DNA of 64,000 nt from Moduliflexus sp964602655 (GTDB lineage: Bacteria > Moduliflexota > Moduliflexia > Moduliflexales > Moduliflexaceae), in contig CAZRSF010000001.1 of NCBI GenBank assembly GCA_964602655.1, forward strand, positions 1 to 64,000, read 5' to 3'. Position numbers and translations under genes: made by a program. Shown piece after piece: positions 16,764 to 24,764 of this stretch. The notes beneath the pieces are model-generated. The model saw only the letters and a program-made list of their open reading frames with translations. It had not been told where the DNA came from and did not search any database. The stretch's first letter is position 1, and every line of letters begins with the position of its first letter.

Positions 16764-17420
16764 TTATTCGTTCGTCAACAGCCGGATGACAGTTCCGTGA
16801 TTTTCCGGCACGGTCATGACAATCAACTTATCATGCCGTTCAAGCCGGGTATTGCCACGCGGCACGATGGCGAGATTGTCGCGGATAATGCAGGCGATCA
16901 GCGCATTGTCCGGCAATGCTAATTCGCTCATGGATTTTCCGAGAATCGGCGAATCATCGGTGAGCGCCACTTCCGTGACATTGATTTTGCCCTCTTCGAT
17001 AGGAATCAGATTGATAATCTCATCGAATCCGGTCTTTTGCTCGATCAGATTCGAGAGAATGCGCGTGGTCGAGATCGCTTGAATGCCGAGCTTGCGAAAG
17101 ACGGCTTCATTCTCAGGATCGTTGACTAAGGCGATAGTTTGAGGAACATTGAATTTCATGCGAGCGATCTGGCAGATCACCAAATTTTTCTGGTCTTGCG
17201 ACGTGACGGCTAACATCGCATCAGTGAGGTACGCGCCGGCTTCTTCTAATATCTTGGGGCTGCTTCCATCGCCATGCACGACGGTGGCGCGAAGTTTCCG
17301 GGCTAATTGCGTGCATTCGTCGGCATGACGGTTAATGACCGTCACGACATACCCTTTGGAAATAAACGACCGCGACAGAAAATACGCCATTTCTCCGCCG
17401 CCGACAATCAAAATATTCAT
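16764..17420 (-). CDS. trkA: TrkA-type K+ uptake regulator (RCK_N plus RCK_C)
   Basis: 218 aa. The N-terminal Rossmann domain begins MNILIVGGGEMAYFLSR (nucleotide-binding GxGxxA-like); acidic residues follow, and VVHGDGSSP is typical of RCK_N. The C-terminal third is a TrkA_C domain (NVTEVALTDDSPILGKSMSE). It gates TrkH according to NAD(H)/ATP/ADP binding from the cytoplasmic face. Ribosome site AGGAG. The gene lies between trkH and a second, RCK_N-only protein. Confidence 0.93.
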   Translation of the reverse strand: MNILIVGGGEMAYFLSRSFISKGYVVTVINRHADECTQLARKLRATVVHGDGSSPKILEEAGAYLTDAMLAVTSQDQKNLVICQIARMKFNVPQTIALVNDPENEAVFRKLGIQAISTTRILSNLIEQKTGFDEIINLIPIEEGKINVTEVALTDDSPILGKSMSELALPDNALIACIIRDNLAIVPRGNTRLERHDKLIVMTVPENHGTVIRLLTNE

Positions 17421-17458
17421 AGAACGCTCCTGTGGTCAGTAATCTTTATGGAGTATGT

Positions 17459-17519
17459 CGTACCGCCGACGTCCTCGTCGGCTTTACGAAGAGAGGCCGA
17501 CGAGGACGTCGGCGGTACG
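17459..17519. repeat. Perfect palindrome between the two RCK genes
   Basis: 24-base arms at 17459-17482 and 17496-17519 are exact reverse complements around a 13-base spacer; the core is GCCGACGTCCTCGTCGGC. It sits inside an operon, so it is not simply a terminator. Confidence 0.9.
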
Positions 17520-17561
17520 AAGTGGACGGCCAAAGCAAGCTTTGGCACTCCTGATAACACC

Positions 17562-17993
17562 TCACGATGAACTCCTTTCGGCCATCACCGCGTCAAAGAA
17601 CAGATTGCCGACAATCGAAGTCGGACAGATGATCTCAATCCCGCTCTGGCGATAAATCTCTTCCTTCTGGCGCTCGAAGACTCTGGCGATCACCCTGGGA
17701 ACCTGGAACAGCGTTTTGGCGATCTGCGCGACCATCAAATTCGTATTATCGTCTTCGCTGACGGCCAGCACGACATCAGCCTTCTCGATTTTCGATTGTT
17801 TCAACACGGCGAATTCAATGGCATCGCCTTCGACCTTGAAACCGCTGAATTCGCCGGAAAGCTCTGAAAATGGGGCATCGTCCCGATCAATAATCACGAC
17901 GTTATGCCCATGATGGCTGAACGTATTCGCCAAAAACGCGCCGATTCTGCCACAACCGGCGATCACGATAAACATCGTCTGTTTCTGCGCCAT
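17562..17993 (-). CDS. RCK_N-only TrkA-like regulator
   Basis: 143 aa: a single nucleotide-binding RCK_N domain with FIVIAGCGRIGAFLAN (GxGxxG), VVIIDRDD (acidic end of strand 2) and VEGDAIE. There is no TrkA_C domain, and the ORF is not obviously broken, ending shortly after the fold is complete. It probably pairs with the full-length TrkA next door to form the gating ring of TrkH. Strong ribosome site AAAGGAG. Confidence 0.88.
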   Translation of the reverse strand: MAQKQTMFIVIAGCGRIGAFLANTFSHHGHNVVIIDRDDAPFSELSGEFSGFKVEGDAIEFAVLKQSKIEKADVVLAVSEDDNTNLMVAQIAKTLFQVPRVIARVFERQKEEIYRQSGIEIICPTSIVGNLFFDAVMAERSSS

Positions 17994-18007
17994 AAAGGAC
18001 TCCTTTC

Positions 18008-18670
18008 TTATTCAAGATGAATGTGTTCATGGACATGCCCGGACGTCGTTCGGCTGAGATTCTCTCTGGCCGGAGCGTATGTCGGGTCTAACGAGATCGC
18101 CGCGCGATACAATTTTTGGGCTTCCGTCACTGCGCCGCTGATCTCCGTTAACGCGCCTAAAAAATTGAACGCTTCCGGCCTATTCGGCGCGATGGCGATG
18201 GCTTTGCGGACAAATTCCATCGCTGTCGTAAAGTCTCGTTGTTCCACGTATTTTTTGGCAAGTTCCATAAATTCTTCATACCTGACAACATGCTGTTCGT
18301 CAAGGGTTCTGCGGTCTAACACCAGGGCGACGGCATGACGGATTTCGTCGGGCGTGAACGGTTTCTGCAAGAAATCAACCGCTCCCGATTTCATCGCGTC
18401 CACGGCATTGGCGATTGTGCCGTGCGCCGTAATCATCACGACGCTGATGCCCGGCTTGATTTTCCGAATACGTTCCAGAACGGTCATGCCGTCCATGCCG
18501 GGCATTTTGATATCCAACAGGATCAGATCATACGCCTTTTGCGCGATTTTCGCCAACGCTTCTTCGCCGTTCACGGCGGTATCCGTCTCGCATTGCATGG
18601 ATTTCAGCGTGGCTGAGACGGTCAAACGGATATTTTTTTCATCGTCAACAATCAATACTGATGCAGGCAT
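18008..18670 (-). CDS. Response regulator with TPR output domain
   Basis: Residues 1-120 are a receiver domain: LIVDDE acidic pocket, phospho-acceptor D53 in LLLDIKMPG-type context (LILLDIKM), and the switch Thr and Lys (MITAHG, LQKPF). The C-terminal ~90 residues are TPR-like helices (YVEQRDFTTAMEFVRKAI...GAVTEAQKLYRAAISLDP). No DNA-binding domain is present, so output is probably by protein contact rather than transcription. It lies 27 bases after the kinase gene and 14 bases before the RCK gene. Confidence 0.9.
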   Translation of the reverse strand: MPASVLIVDDEKNIRLTVSATLKSMQCETDTAVNGEEALAKIAQKAYDLILLDIKMPGMDGMTVLERIRKIKPGISVVMITAHGTIANAVDAMKSGAVDFLQKPFTPDEIRHAVALVLDRRTLDEQHVVRYEEFMELAKKYVEQRDFTTAMEFVRKAIAIAPNRPEAFNFLGALTEISGAVTEAQKLYRAAISLDPTYAPARENLSRTTSGHVHEHIHLE

Positions 18671-18697
18671 AGCATATTTCTCCTTACGATAATTTCG

Positions 18698-20548
18698 TTA
18701 TACAATCGGCAGCGTAAACGTAAAGGCGCTGCCCTCTCCGGGCGTAGAATCCACCCAAATCGCGCCGCCATGAGCGCGAATGATTTCTTTGCAGATCGCT
18801 AAACCCAATCCGGTCCCGCCTGTGTTCCTGCTATCGTTTACCTGGACGAATTTATCGAAGATTTTGGATTGATACTCATACGGAATTCCGGCGCCGCTAT
18901 CCTGAACGGAAAGATGAAGATGCGCGCCGACTTTTCGGGCGGAGAGTTTGATGAATCCCCCTTTTTCCGTAAAACGCAAGGCGTTCGCCATCAAATTCGT
19001 CAACACCCAGGCGATCTTATTGACATCGGCCTTGACGGTCGCCGAATTGTCGTCAACCTGAGAAGAGAGTTCAACCCCTTTCGCCTCGATTTGCGTTTTC
19101 AACAGCGTCATGGCTTTTTCGATCAATGGAACAACCGACACCGTTCGAAAGTCCAATTCCATTTTGCCGGCTTCGATTTTGGATAAATCCAACAGATCGC
19201 TGACAAGGGCTTTGAGGCGCTGCGTCTCTTCGTACGCGGCCTCAAGCAGTTCGCGCTCTTGTTCGTCCAACTTCGCAGTCACGCTCTCGCGCAAGAGGCT
19301 GATGCTCATGTTGATGCTGGTGAGGGGAGTTCGGAGTTCGTGCGAGGCAATCATCACAAACTCGCTTTTGAGGCGGTCAAGCTCTTTCAGGCGCGTAATA
19401 TTTCGCAGCAGAAGCGCCGCATAAAAGAGCGATTCCGTCTCTTTCATGCGAATCGGCGTCATGGAAAATTCATAATACGCGGTAGCCTGCCCGGTTCGGA
19501 TGGAAAACACGTTTTTGCCTTCTTCGATATGCGGCGGTTTACCCGATTCGACCGTCTGTTTTACATAATCAAACAGTTGCTCGTTTTTGAAGACTTCTAA
19601 AAAATGACGATTGCGGCATTCTTGTTCGTTCACATCGAGAATTTTGACCGCCATTGCGTTGATAGTGACAATTTTCAATTCAGCGTCCACGACCACGATG
19701 CCATCATCAATATTGCGTAAGATCGCGTCGTTTTTCTTTTGTTCCAGGATTTTCTGCTGAATGTTCAACTCCTGATATGCTTTGATCCGTGTTGCCATCA
19801 GATTGAACTCTGCGGCTAATAAACCAAGTTCGTCGGATGACTGCGGCGCAAGTTCGATCTCGTAATTTCCGTCGGCGATTTTTTGCGTGGCGATCATCAT
19901 GTGTTGAAGCGGTTTCACGATGATCGTTGAGAGCAATAGACTGAAACCAATCCCAAACCCTACGGCAGTAATGCCAATCACCAGTAACGACCAGCGCGCT
20001 TTTTCAGCAAGCGCTCCCGCTTTTTCGCTTGTCTGAAACATAGCGGTTTGGTTGATTTCTCTCAGTTTAAAACAATTCTCGCGGACGCGCAAAACTAATG
20101 GCAATATCTCTTCGCGATATTTTTCAGAAGAAAAATTCGCTTCGGAAAACTTCGTCAGATAATGCGAATATGATTGCTCAATGGCAATAAGAACATCTGG
20201 TTCGCCCTCTTCTGTAATGTTATCCTGCGCTTTTCCAAGCCATTGTAAAAATTGGCTTTCATTGTTATGAAACTGCTGGAGCATCTGATCATGATCGCCA
20301 AGCAGCATCAATAACATCGCGTTATCCTGTCGATCAATCGCGTTAATCATGTATTCAGCAGCTAAAATGCTTTTGTAATTTCTTTTGAGAATGTTGTCGC
20401 TGGCCTGTCCGAGGTGAAGCAGGTTGATGAACGCCCAAACAAAGACGATAATTGTCAGGATAAGCGAAACCCCGTAGCCGCATAAAATCTTTTTGCGAAG
20501 CGTCCAGTGAATCATAGTTCGGAATGAAAAAAGGAACATTTTAAGCAA
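18698..20548 (-). CDS. Membrane sensor histidine kinase (HAMP-PAS-HisKA-HATPase) of the Trk operon
   Basis: 616 aa. Two membrane helices (~20-42 and ~185-208) flank a helical periplasmic sensor region of four-helix-bundle type; HAMP (~208-260), PAS (~275-385), H-box IASHELRTP with H403, then HATPase_c with GTGLGLAICKEI. It should phosphorylate the adjacent response regulator. First gene of the minus-strand K+ operon. Coupling to K+ or turgor is inferred from context only. Confidence 0.92.
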   Translation of the reverse strand: MLKMFLFSFRTMIHWTLRKKILCGYGVSLILTIIVFVWAFINLLHLGQASDNILKRNYKSILAAEYMINAIDRQDNAMLLMLLGDHDQMLQQFHNNESQFLQWLGKAQDNITEEGEPDVLIAIEQSYSHYLTKFSEANFSSEKYREEILPLVLRVRENCFKLREINQTAMFQTSEKAGALAEKARWSLLVIGITAVGFGIGFSLLLSTIIVKPLQHMMIATQKIADGNYEIELAPQSSDELGLLAAEFNLMATRIKAYQELNIQQKILEQKKNDAILRNIDDGIVVVDAELKIVTINAMAVKILDVNEQECRNRHFLEVFKNEQLFDYVKQTVESGKPPHIEEGKNVFSIRTGQATAYYEFSMTPIRMKETESLFYAALLLRNITRLKELDRLKSEFVMIASHELRTPLTSINMSISLLRESVTAKLDEQERELLEAAYEETQRLKALVSDLLDLSKIEAGKMELDFRTVSVVPLIEKAMTLLKTQIEAKGVELSSQVDDNSATVKADVNKIAWVLTNLMANALRFTEKGGFIKLSARKVGAHLHLSVQDSGAGIPYEYQSKIFDKFVQVNDSRNTGGTGLGLAICKEIIRAHGGAIWVDSTPGEGSAFTFTLPIV

Positions 20549-20579
20549 CTTTCATACAATAATGTTAAATACTTTTATT

Positions 20580-20607
20580 ATCTCAACTTTTATGTCAGGA
20601 TTGTCAA
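20580..20607 (-). promoter_or_regulatory. Candidate promoter for the kinase-Trk operon
   Basis: Reading the minus strand, TTGACA (20602-20607) is followed after about 17-18 bases by GAGATAA, a weak -10, ~30 bases before the kinase start codon. By-eye prediction. Confidence 0.35.
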
Positions 20608-20852
20608 GGGAAATTCGGAGAAAATGAACTCCCAAGAAAAAAGAATGCCGATGCGCTGGCGTTTTCATATCAGATCGCAGCCGAATCGTTCTATTCTCAT
20701 CCCACAAAAAAAAATTTCCTCCTCTTGACTTTCTTTCGACGTGGATGATTTCAACAGTATCTTCTGTTCATTGTAGAATAATTTCAACCATGTCAATGAA
20801 TGCGGATGTCGTGAAGTCGAGCGGCCTCGCGCGATCCGCACTGAGGGAGAGT

Positions 20853-21467
20853 ATGATGAAACTGTTTATCGTCTTTTATTCGATGTACGGTCATATTTAT
20901 CAAATGGCGCAGGCGGTTGCCGAAGGCGCAAAAGACATCGAAGGCGTACAGGTGGAACTGCGCCGCGTCCCGGAAACGCTGCCGGAAGAGGTGTTGCAAA
21001 AAATGGGGGCGGTCGAGGCGCAAAAAGCGTTCGCGCATATTCCAGTGGCGACGGTGGATGAGTTGGCCGACGCGGACGCGATTATGTTCGGCGCGCCGAC
21101 GCGCTTCGGCAACGCGGTCGCGCAGATGCGGCAATTTTTAGACGCCACCGGCGGACTCTGGGCCAAAGGCGCGTGGGTCGGCAAAGTCGGCAGCGTGTTC
21201 ACCAGCAGCGCCACGCAGCACGGCGGGCAGGAATCCACGATTCTGTCGTTCCATACCTTGCTGCTGCATCATGGCATGGTGATTGTCGGGCTGCCGTATA
21301 GTTTTACGGGACAGACGCGGATGGACGAAATGACCGGCTGTTCGCCGTATGGCGCGTCAACGATCACCGGCGGACGCGGCGAGCGGATGCCGTCGGAAAA
21401 TGAACTGGCAGGCGCCCGTTTCCAGGGCAAACATGTCGCGACCATCGCCAAAAAACTGGCGGGATAA
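20853..21467 (+). CDS. wrbA: NAD(P)H:quinone oxidoreductase WrbA
   Basis: Flavodoxin-like FMN enzyme that reduces quinones by two electrons. IVFYSMYGHIYQMAQAVAEG is the FMN phosphate loop; FGAPTRFGNAVAQMRQFLD, TGGLW and STQHGGQE-like SATQHGGQES are WrbA signatures. GGGAG lies just before tandem ATGs at 20853 and 20856, so the open frame upstream to 20745 is not coding. 204 aa, the usual length. The gene ends before a T-flanked palindrome. Confidence 0.95.
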   Translation: MMKLFIVFYSMYGHIYQMAQAVAEGAKDIEGVQVELRRVPETLPEEVLQKMGAVEAQKAFAHIPVATVDELADADAIMFGAPTRFGNAVAQMRQFLDATGGLWAKGAWVGKVGSVFTSSATQHGGQESTILSFHTLLLHHGMVIVGLPYSFTGQTRMDEMTGCSPYGASTITGGRGERMPSENELAGARFQGKHVATIAKKLAG

Positions 21468-21474
21468 CGAGTAA

Positions 21475-21519
21475 TAAAAAACACCTCACAGGTCTTCAAG
21501 ACCTGTGAGGTGTTTTTTT
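21475..21519. terminator. Palindromic bidirectional terminator after wrbA
   Basis: 16-base perfect arms (21481-21496 and 21498-21513) with core CCTCACAGGTCTT, flanked by an A-run on the left and a T-run on the right. This fits a rho-independent terminator. The same core recurs at 38438-38470 inside a kinase gene and, varied, at 53606-53640. Confidence 0.8.
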
Positions 21520-21525
21520 CTATAG

Positions 21526-22386
21526 ATGACAACCACAATTCGTTCGATTCAGGCAAGCTGGCGCAGCGTTCCAACGACTGAGGGCGCAGGCGTTTATTTG
21601 CGCCGCGCGTTCGGCTATCAACACATGCCGCAATTCGACCCATTTTTGCTGTTGGATGATTTTCATTCCGACAATCCGGCAGATTATATCGCGGGTTTTC
21701 CCTGGCATCCGCATCGCGGCATTGAAACCGTGACGTATATGCTGCATGGCGAGGTGAAACATGGGGACAGTATGGGAAATCATGGGGTAATCGAAGGGGG
21801 CGACGTGCAGTGGATGACCGCCGGCAGCGGTATTATTCACGAAGAAATGCCGCAAAAAACCGATTCAGGTTTGCTCTGGGGGTTGCAGCTCTGGGTCAAT
21901 CTGCCCGCTTCGCATAAGATGATGCCGCCGCGTTATCGCGATGTGCGCAGCGCAACCATTCCCGAAGTCACAGTTGACAATGGCGTCCGCATCAAAGTCA
22001 TTTGCGGGCGCGTCGGCAGCGTCAACGCGCCGGTGTCGGATATTGTCGTTGACCCGGAATATCTCGACGTGACGATTCCGCCGGGCGCGACGTTTACGCA
22101 TCAGGTCAAAGACGGTTATACGGCGTTCACCTACATTTTAGCCGGAAACGGTCAGTTCGGCGGCGCGGCGCAGTCAACGCCGTTCGAAAAAGAGATGCTG
22201 ACGCTGTTCGAGCGGCATGGCGATCAAATTCACATCGAAAGCGGCGATGACGGCGCGCGGTTGCTGCTGATTTCCGGCAAACCTATCGGCGAGCCGGTCG
22301 CCTGGCACGGCCCGATTGTCATGAACACGAAACAGGAATTGCAGGTCGCCTTTCAGGAATATCAAGACGGGACGTTTATCAAGTAA
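21526..22386 (+). CDS. Pirin family protein
   Basis: 286 aa with the two-cupin pirin layout. The metal site is visible in the N-terminal cupin: FPWHPHRGIETVTYML (His pair) and MTAGSGIIHEEMP (His and Glu). Bacterial pirins bind a divalent metal; some, such as YhhW, have quercetinase activity. The gene follows wrbA on the same strand, separated by a terminator-like palindrome, and both may serve oxidative or quinone metabolism. Start ATG 21526 lies 7 bases after the palindrome's T-run; no clear ribosome site. Confidence 0.93.
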   Translation: MTTTIRSIQASWRSVPTTEGAGVYLRRAFGYQHMPQFDPFLLLDDFHSDNPADYIAGFPWHPHRGIETVTYMLHGEVKHGDSMGNHGVIEGGDVQWMTAGSGIIHEEMPQKTDSGLLWGLQLWVNLPASHKMMPPRYRDVRSATIPEVTVDNGVRIKVICGRVGSVNAPVSDIVVDPEYLDVTIPPGATFTHQVKDGYTAFTYILAGNGQFGGAAQSTPFEKEMLTLFERHGDQIHIESGDDGARLLLISGKPIGEPVAWHGPIVMNTKQELQVAFQEYQDGTFIK

Positions 22387-22387
22387 C

Positions 22388-22690
22388 TCATGTTACGCAA
22401 CAGATTCGATCCGAATGGGGAATCGGCGAAAAGATGTCGTGGCGATGTCCAGCAAAGGTCTGGCTCAAGTCCCTGACGCGTTTGTCTGTGGTTGGCACGA
22501 CAACGTGTTTGACCCGGTGTCCTTTTTTCTTGCCGGAAGAATACGGGCGTTGGGCGTCTTGACCTGTCGGGCGTCGAATCGGGCGCTCTGTCCCATCGCC
22601 CCTCGTCCTTGACCAGAGGAAATCGTTGGAGAAATTCGTCGTCGGTGGCAATCTTCCGTGCCGGCAGCACCGTTCGAACACCGCTAAACG
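22388..22690 (-). pseudogene. IS5-family transposase remnant
   Basis: On the minus strand a stretch reads GDGTERPIRRPTGQDAQRPY, SSGKKKGHRVKHVVV and LSQTFAGHRHD. This is the middle and C-terminal catalytic region of IS5-type DDE transposases, which usually show DGTERPI.RP, YSGKKK.HT.KN and LSPTY.G..HD. The N-terminal half and the rest of the DDE core are missing, and no terminal inverted repeats are seen. The remnant fills the 400-base gap between the pirin gene and the transporter gene. Confidence 0.8.
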
Positions 22691-22737
22691 AAGCATTTTT
22701 TCCTGTATGCTTTCCACGATATTGATGTCATTCGAGA

Positions 22738-22772
22738 GGGCGCTCGCGCAAATGCGCGTTACGCGAGCGCCC
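22738..22772. terminator. Hairpin downstream of the queuosine transporter gene
   Basis: GGGCGCTCGCG (22738-22748) and CGCGAGCGCCC (22762-22772) form a perfect 11-bp stem with a 13-base loop, just past the stop of the minus-strand transporter gene. No strong T-run. Confidence 0.6.
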
Positions 22773-22786
22773 ATACACCCGGATAC

Positions 22787-23410
22787 TCAGGCGGTTTTTT
22801 GTTCCAACAGTGCGCCTGATTGTTGCGGCACGGCATAAATCATCGGGATGCTGATCAACGTGGTGACGCCTTTCACCAGGATATTGCTGATGATAATGCC
22901 GCCGACGACCGATGTCGGCATTACGCCGTAAAAGGCCACTAATGAAAACACGACGCTGTCAATCGGTACGCTGACGGCGTTGCTGGAAAGCACGCGCCCC
23001 CATTGCAGACGCGAAAAAAAACGTTTTTCCCACAGCCGATAGACTTCCGTGTCAATCAACTCGGCAATCACTTCCGCCAAAATCGAGGCCATGACAATCC
23101 GCCAGACCGGAGAAAGCACGGCGGCAAAATCCGCCTGCTGCCCGGCGTTCGGGTCTGCCGGAAGTTTGGCGACAAACCAGAACATTCCTGCCATGAGCAG
23201 ATTGATTCCTGCGGCGGCAAAAATCAGGGTGCGGGCGGCGGCAACGCCGAGCGTCTTGTGCACAAGATCGCGGAGGGTAAAGGTCAACGGATAGATAAAG
23301 GTGCCTGCGTCCATAGACAGGCCGAGAAACATCACTATTTTCAAACTGCTGACATCCGCCAGCATCTGTGCCGCAATATAGGCGGCAATCACGAGAATCG
23401 CTCGTTGCAT
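22787..23410 (-). CDS. yhhQ: Queuosine precursor transporter (YhhQ/VUT family)
   Basis: 207 aa from ATG 23410, with about six membrane helices. Motifs typical of the VUT_1/YhhQ family are visible: DAGTFIYPLTFTLRDLVHK near the N-terminus, ILAEVIAELIDTEVY, SNAVSVPIDSVVFSLVAFYG and SNILVKG. YhhQ imports preQ0/preQ1 for synthesis of the tRNA base queuosine. The start is fixed by AAGGAG inside a preQ1 riboswitch just upstream, so the 24 extra N-terminal codons of the longer frame are leader. The riboswitch strongly supports the substrate. Confidence 0.96.
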   Translation of the reverse strand: MQRAILVIAAYIAAQMLADVSSLKIVMFLGLSMDAGTFIYPLTFTLRDLVHKTLGVAAARTLIFAAAGINLLMAGMFWFVAKLPADPNAGQQADFAAVLSPVWRIVMASILAEVIAELIDTEVYRLWEKRFFSRLQWGRVLSSNAVSVPIDSVVFSLVAFYGVMPTSVVGGIIISNILVKGVTTLISIPMIYAVPQQSGALLEQKTA

Positions 23411-23418
23411 CTGACACG

Positions 23419-23456
23419 CTCCTTGTTTTGATAACCGGGGTGGCTCTGCGACCCGG
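23419..23456 (-). promoter_or_regulatory. preQ1-I riboswitch controlling yhhQ
   Basis: On the minus strand the leader reads CCGGGTCGCAG, a short loop, then CACCCCGG and the A-rich tail TTATCAAAACAAGG. This is almost the same as the well-studied Thermoanaerobacter tengcongensis preQ1-I aptamer (CUGGGUCGCAGUAACCCCAG and UUAACAAAACAAGG). P1 pairs CCGGG with CCCGG. The tail overlaps the ribosome site AAGGAG, eight bases before the start codon, so control is most likely translational: preQ1 binding hides the ribosome site. Confidence 0.96.
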
Positions 23457-23716
23457 ATACGCAATGTTAATGGTGAATACATTCAACCTTTTTTCTCAAA
23501 AAGGTGAACCTCACTTTTCGAAATGGCCGGAGAATGTCAAGCTCAATGTTGCAAAAAAAATTGGACAACCTTGCCGTTCCTGTTGATTTCTTGCTTGACA
23601 TTTATGTTCCGGGTTGCCTATGGATGTCGGTGACAAAAAATCGCAAGGATGTCAAATTTTACGCGACCTGCCACTATGCCGGAAGCCTCTTGCTGGCAGG
23701 CGTATTCGTAAACGTG

Positions 23717-24643
23717 ATGCGACTCTTCGACTCCACGCAAGCCCCAACCGGCATTCCTGAACAGCGGATTGCCGCCATGCTCGCCGATGTCCGCGAAGAG
23801 CGACTGCGCGAGATTGTCGAAGCCATCGCCATCCCGCGCCATTTTTCCGCGCATTTCGAGCAAAATCAGTGGACAGAAGAATGGCTCTGTCAACAGCTTG
23901 AGGCCGCCGGTTATATCGCCGCGTTGCAGGGGAAATACTGTAATATCGTGGCGCGTCCGCCGGACGCGCTGCCGGGGCGCACGATGATTATCGGCGCGCA
24001 TTACGACAGCGTGGCGGATTCGCCGGGCGCGGACGATAATGCCAGCGCCGTCGCCGCCACGCTGGTGTGCGCGGAAACGCTCGCGCGCTACGTCCCCGAT
24101 GCGCCGGTCTGTTTTGCGCTCTTCAATCGCGAAGAGGATTTTCTCATCGGCAGCGCCGATTTCGCGCGGGAGTTTTTGCCCGCCAGCGGCATGACGGTCG
24201 AGGTCGCGCATATCCTCGAAATGGTCGGTTATTGCAGCCTGATGCCGAATTCGCAGCGCAAGCCGCATCTCTTGCCGCTCGCGCTGTCGTCAGTCGGAAA
24301 TTTTCTCGCGTTCGCCGCGAATCGTCAGGCGCATCCGTTCATTGCGCCGCTCGTCGCGTCAGCGCGAACCTACCTGCCGGATTTCCCGGTCATTGGGGCC
24401 GAATTAGGCGGTCTTCGGGATGTCGGCGCGTATCAATTGCTCCGCAGCGACCATCTTCATTTTTGGCGCAGAAAGATTCCGGCGTTGATGTGGACGGATA
24501 CCGCGTTTTTTCGCAACCCCAACTACCATCGCCCGACCGATACATCGGATACGCTCGATTATGCGTTTCTGCGATCCGTCACGCAACTCCTGCTGCTACA
24601 GGCGTTCGCATTTTCAAGGACAGTAATACCAGTTGCCTTTTGA
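23717..24643 (+). CDS. M28-family zinc aminopeptidase-like protein
   Basis: Zinc ligands of the M28 family can be followed: AHYDS (His), GADDNAS (bridging Asp), FNREED (Glu base and ligand) and the late NPNYHRPTD (His). The usual position-four Asp/Glu is less clear. About 308 aa from ATG 23717, a normal single-domain length. The frame is open from 23504, but a TTGACA lies at ~23595 and no conserved sequence precedes 23717, so the start is a best guess; there is no signal peptide from this start. Likely a peptidase or glutaminyl-cyclase relative. Confidence 0.85.
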   Translation: MRLFDSTQAPTGIPEQRIAAMLADVREERLREIVEAIAIPRHFSAHFEQNQWTEEWLCQQLEAAGYIAALQGKYCNIVARPPDALPGRTMIIGAHYDSVADSPGADDNASAVAATLVCAETLARYVPDAPVCFALFNREEDFLIGSADFAREFLPASGMTVEVAHILEMVGYCSLMPNSQRKPHLLPLALSSVGNFLAFAANRQAHPFIAPLVASARTYLPDFPVIGAELGGLRDVGAYQLLRSDHLHFWRRKIPALMWTDTAFFRNPNYHRPTDTSDTLDYAFLRSVTQLLLLQAFAFSRTVIPVAF

Positions 24644-24703
24644 ACGATCATCTTCGCGTTGTACGTCGAAACTGCGTTTCAGTGAGCGATTCGTGAAGAT
24701 GAT

Positions 24704-24730
24704 GTCGGTCGAAATGAAATTTCGACCGAC
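24704..24730. repeat. Palindrome between M28 and hybrid kinase genes
   Basis: GTCGGTCGAAAT (24704-24715) and ATTTCGACCGAC (24719-24730) are exact reverse complements with a 3-base spacer. It is related in core (TCGAAA/TTTCGA) to the palindrome at 63578-63605. Confidence 0.8.
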
Positions 24731-24764
24731 GATCTGACCCGCAATTAACGAACCAGTCAATCCG

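Noticed and set aside
20745..20852. 36-codon extension of WrbA
   Set aside because: GGGAG sits directly before ATG 20853, and the flavodoxin fold begins at that Met.
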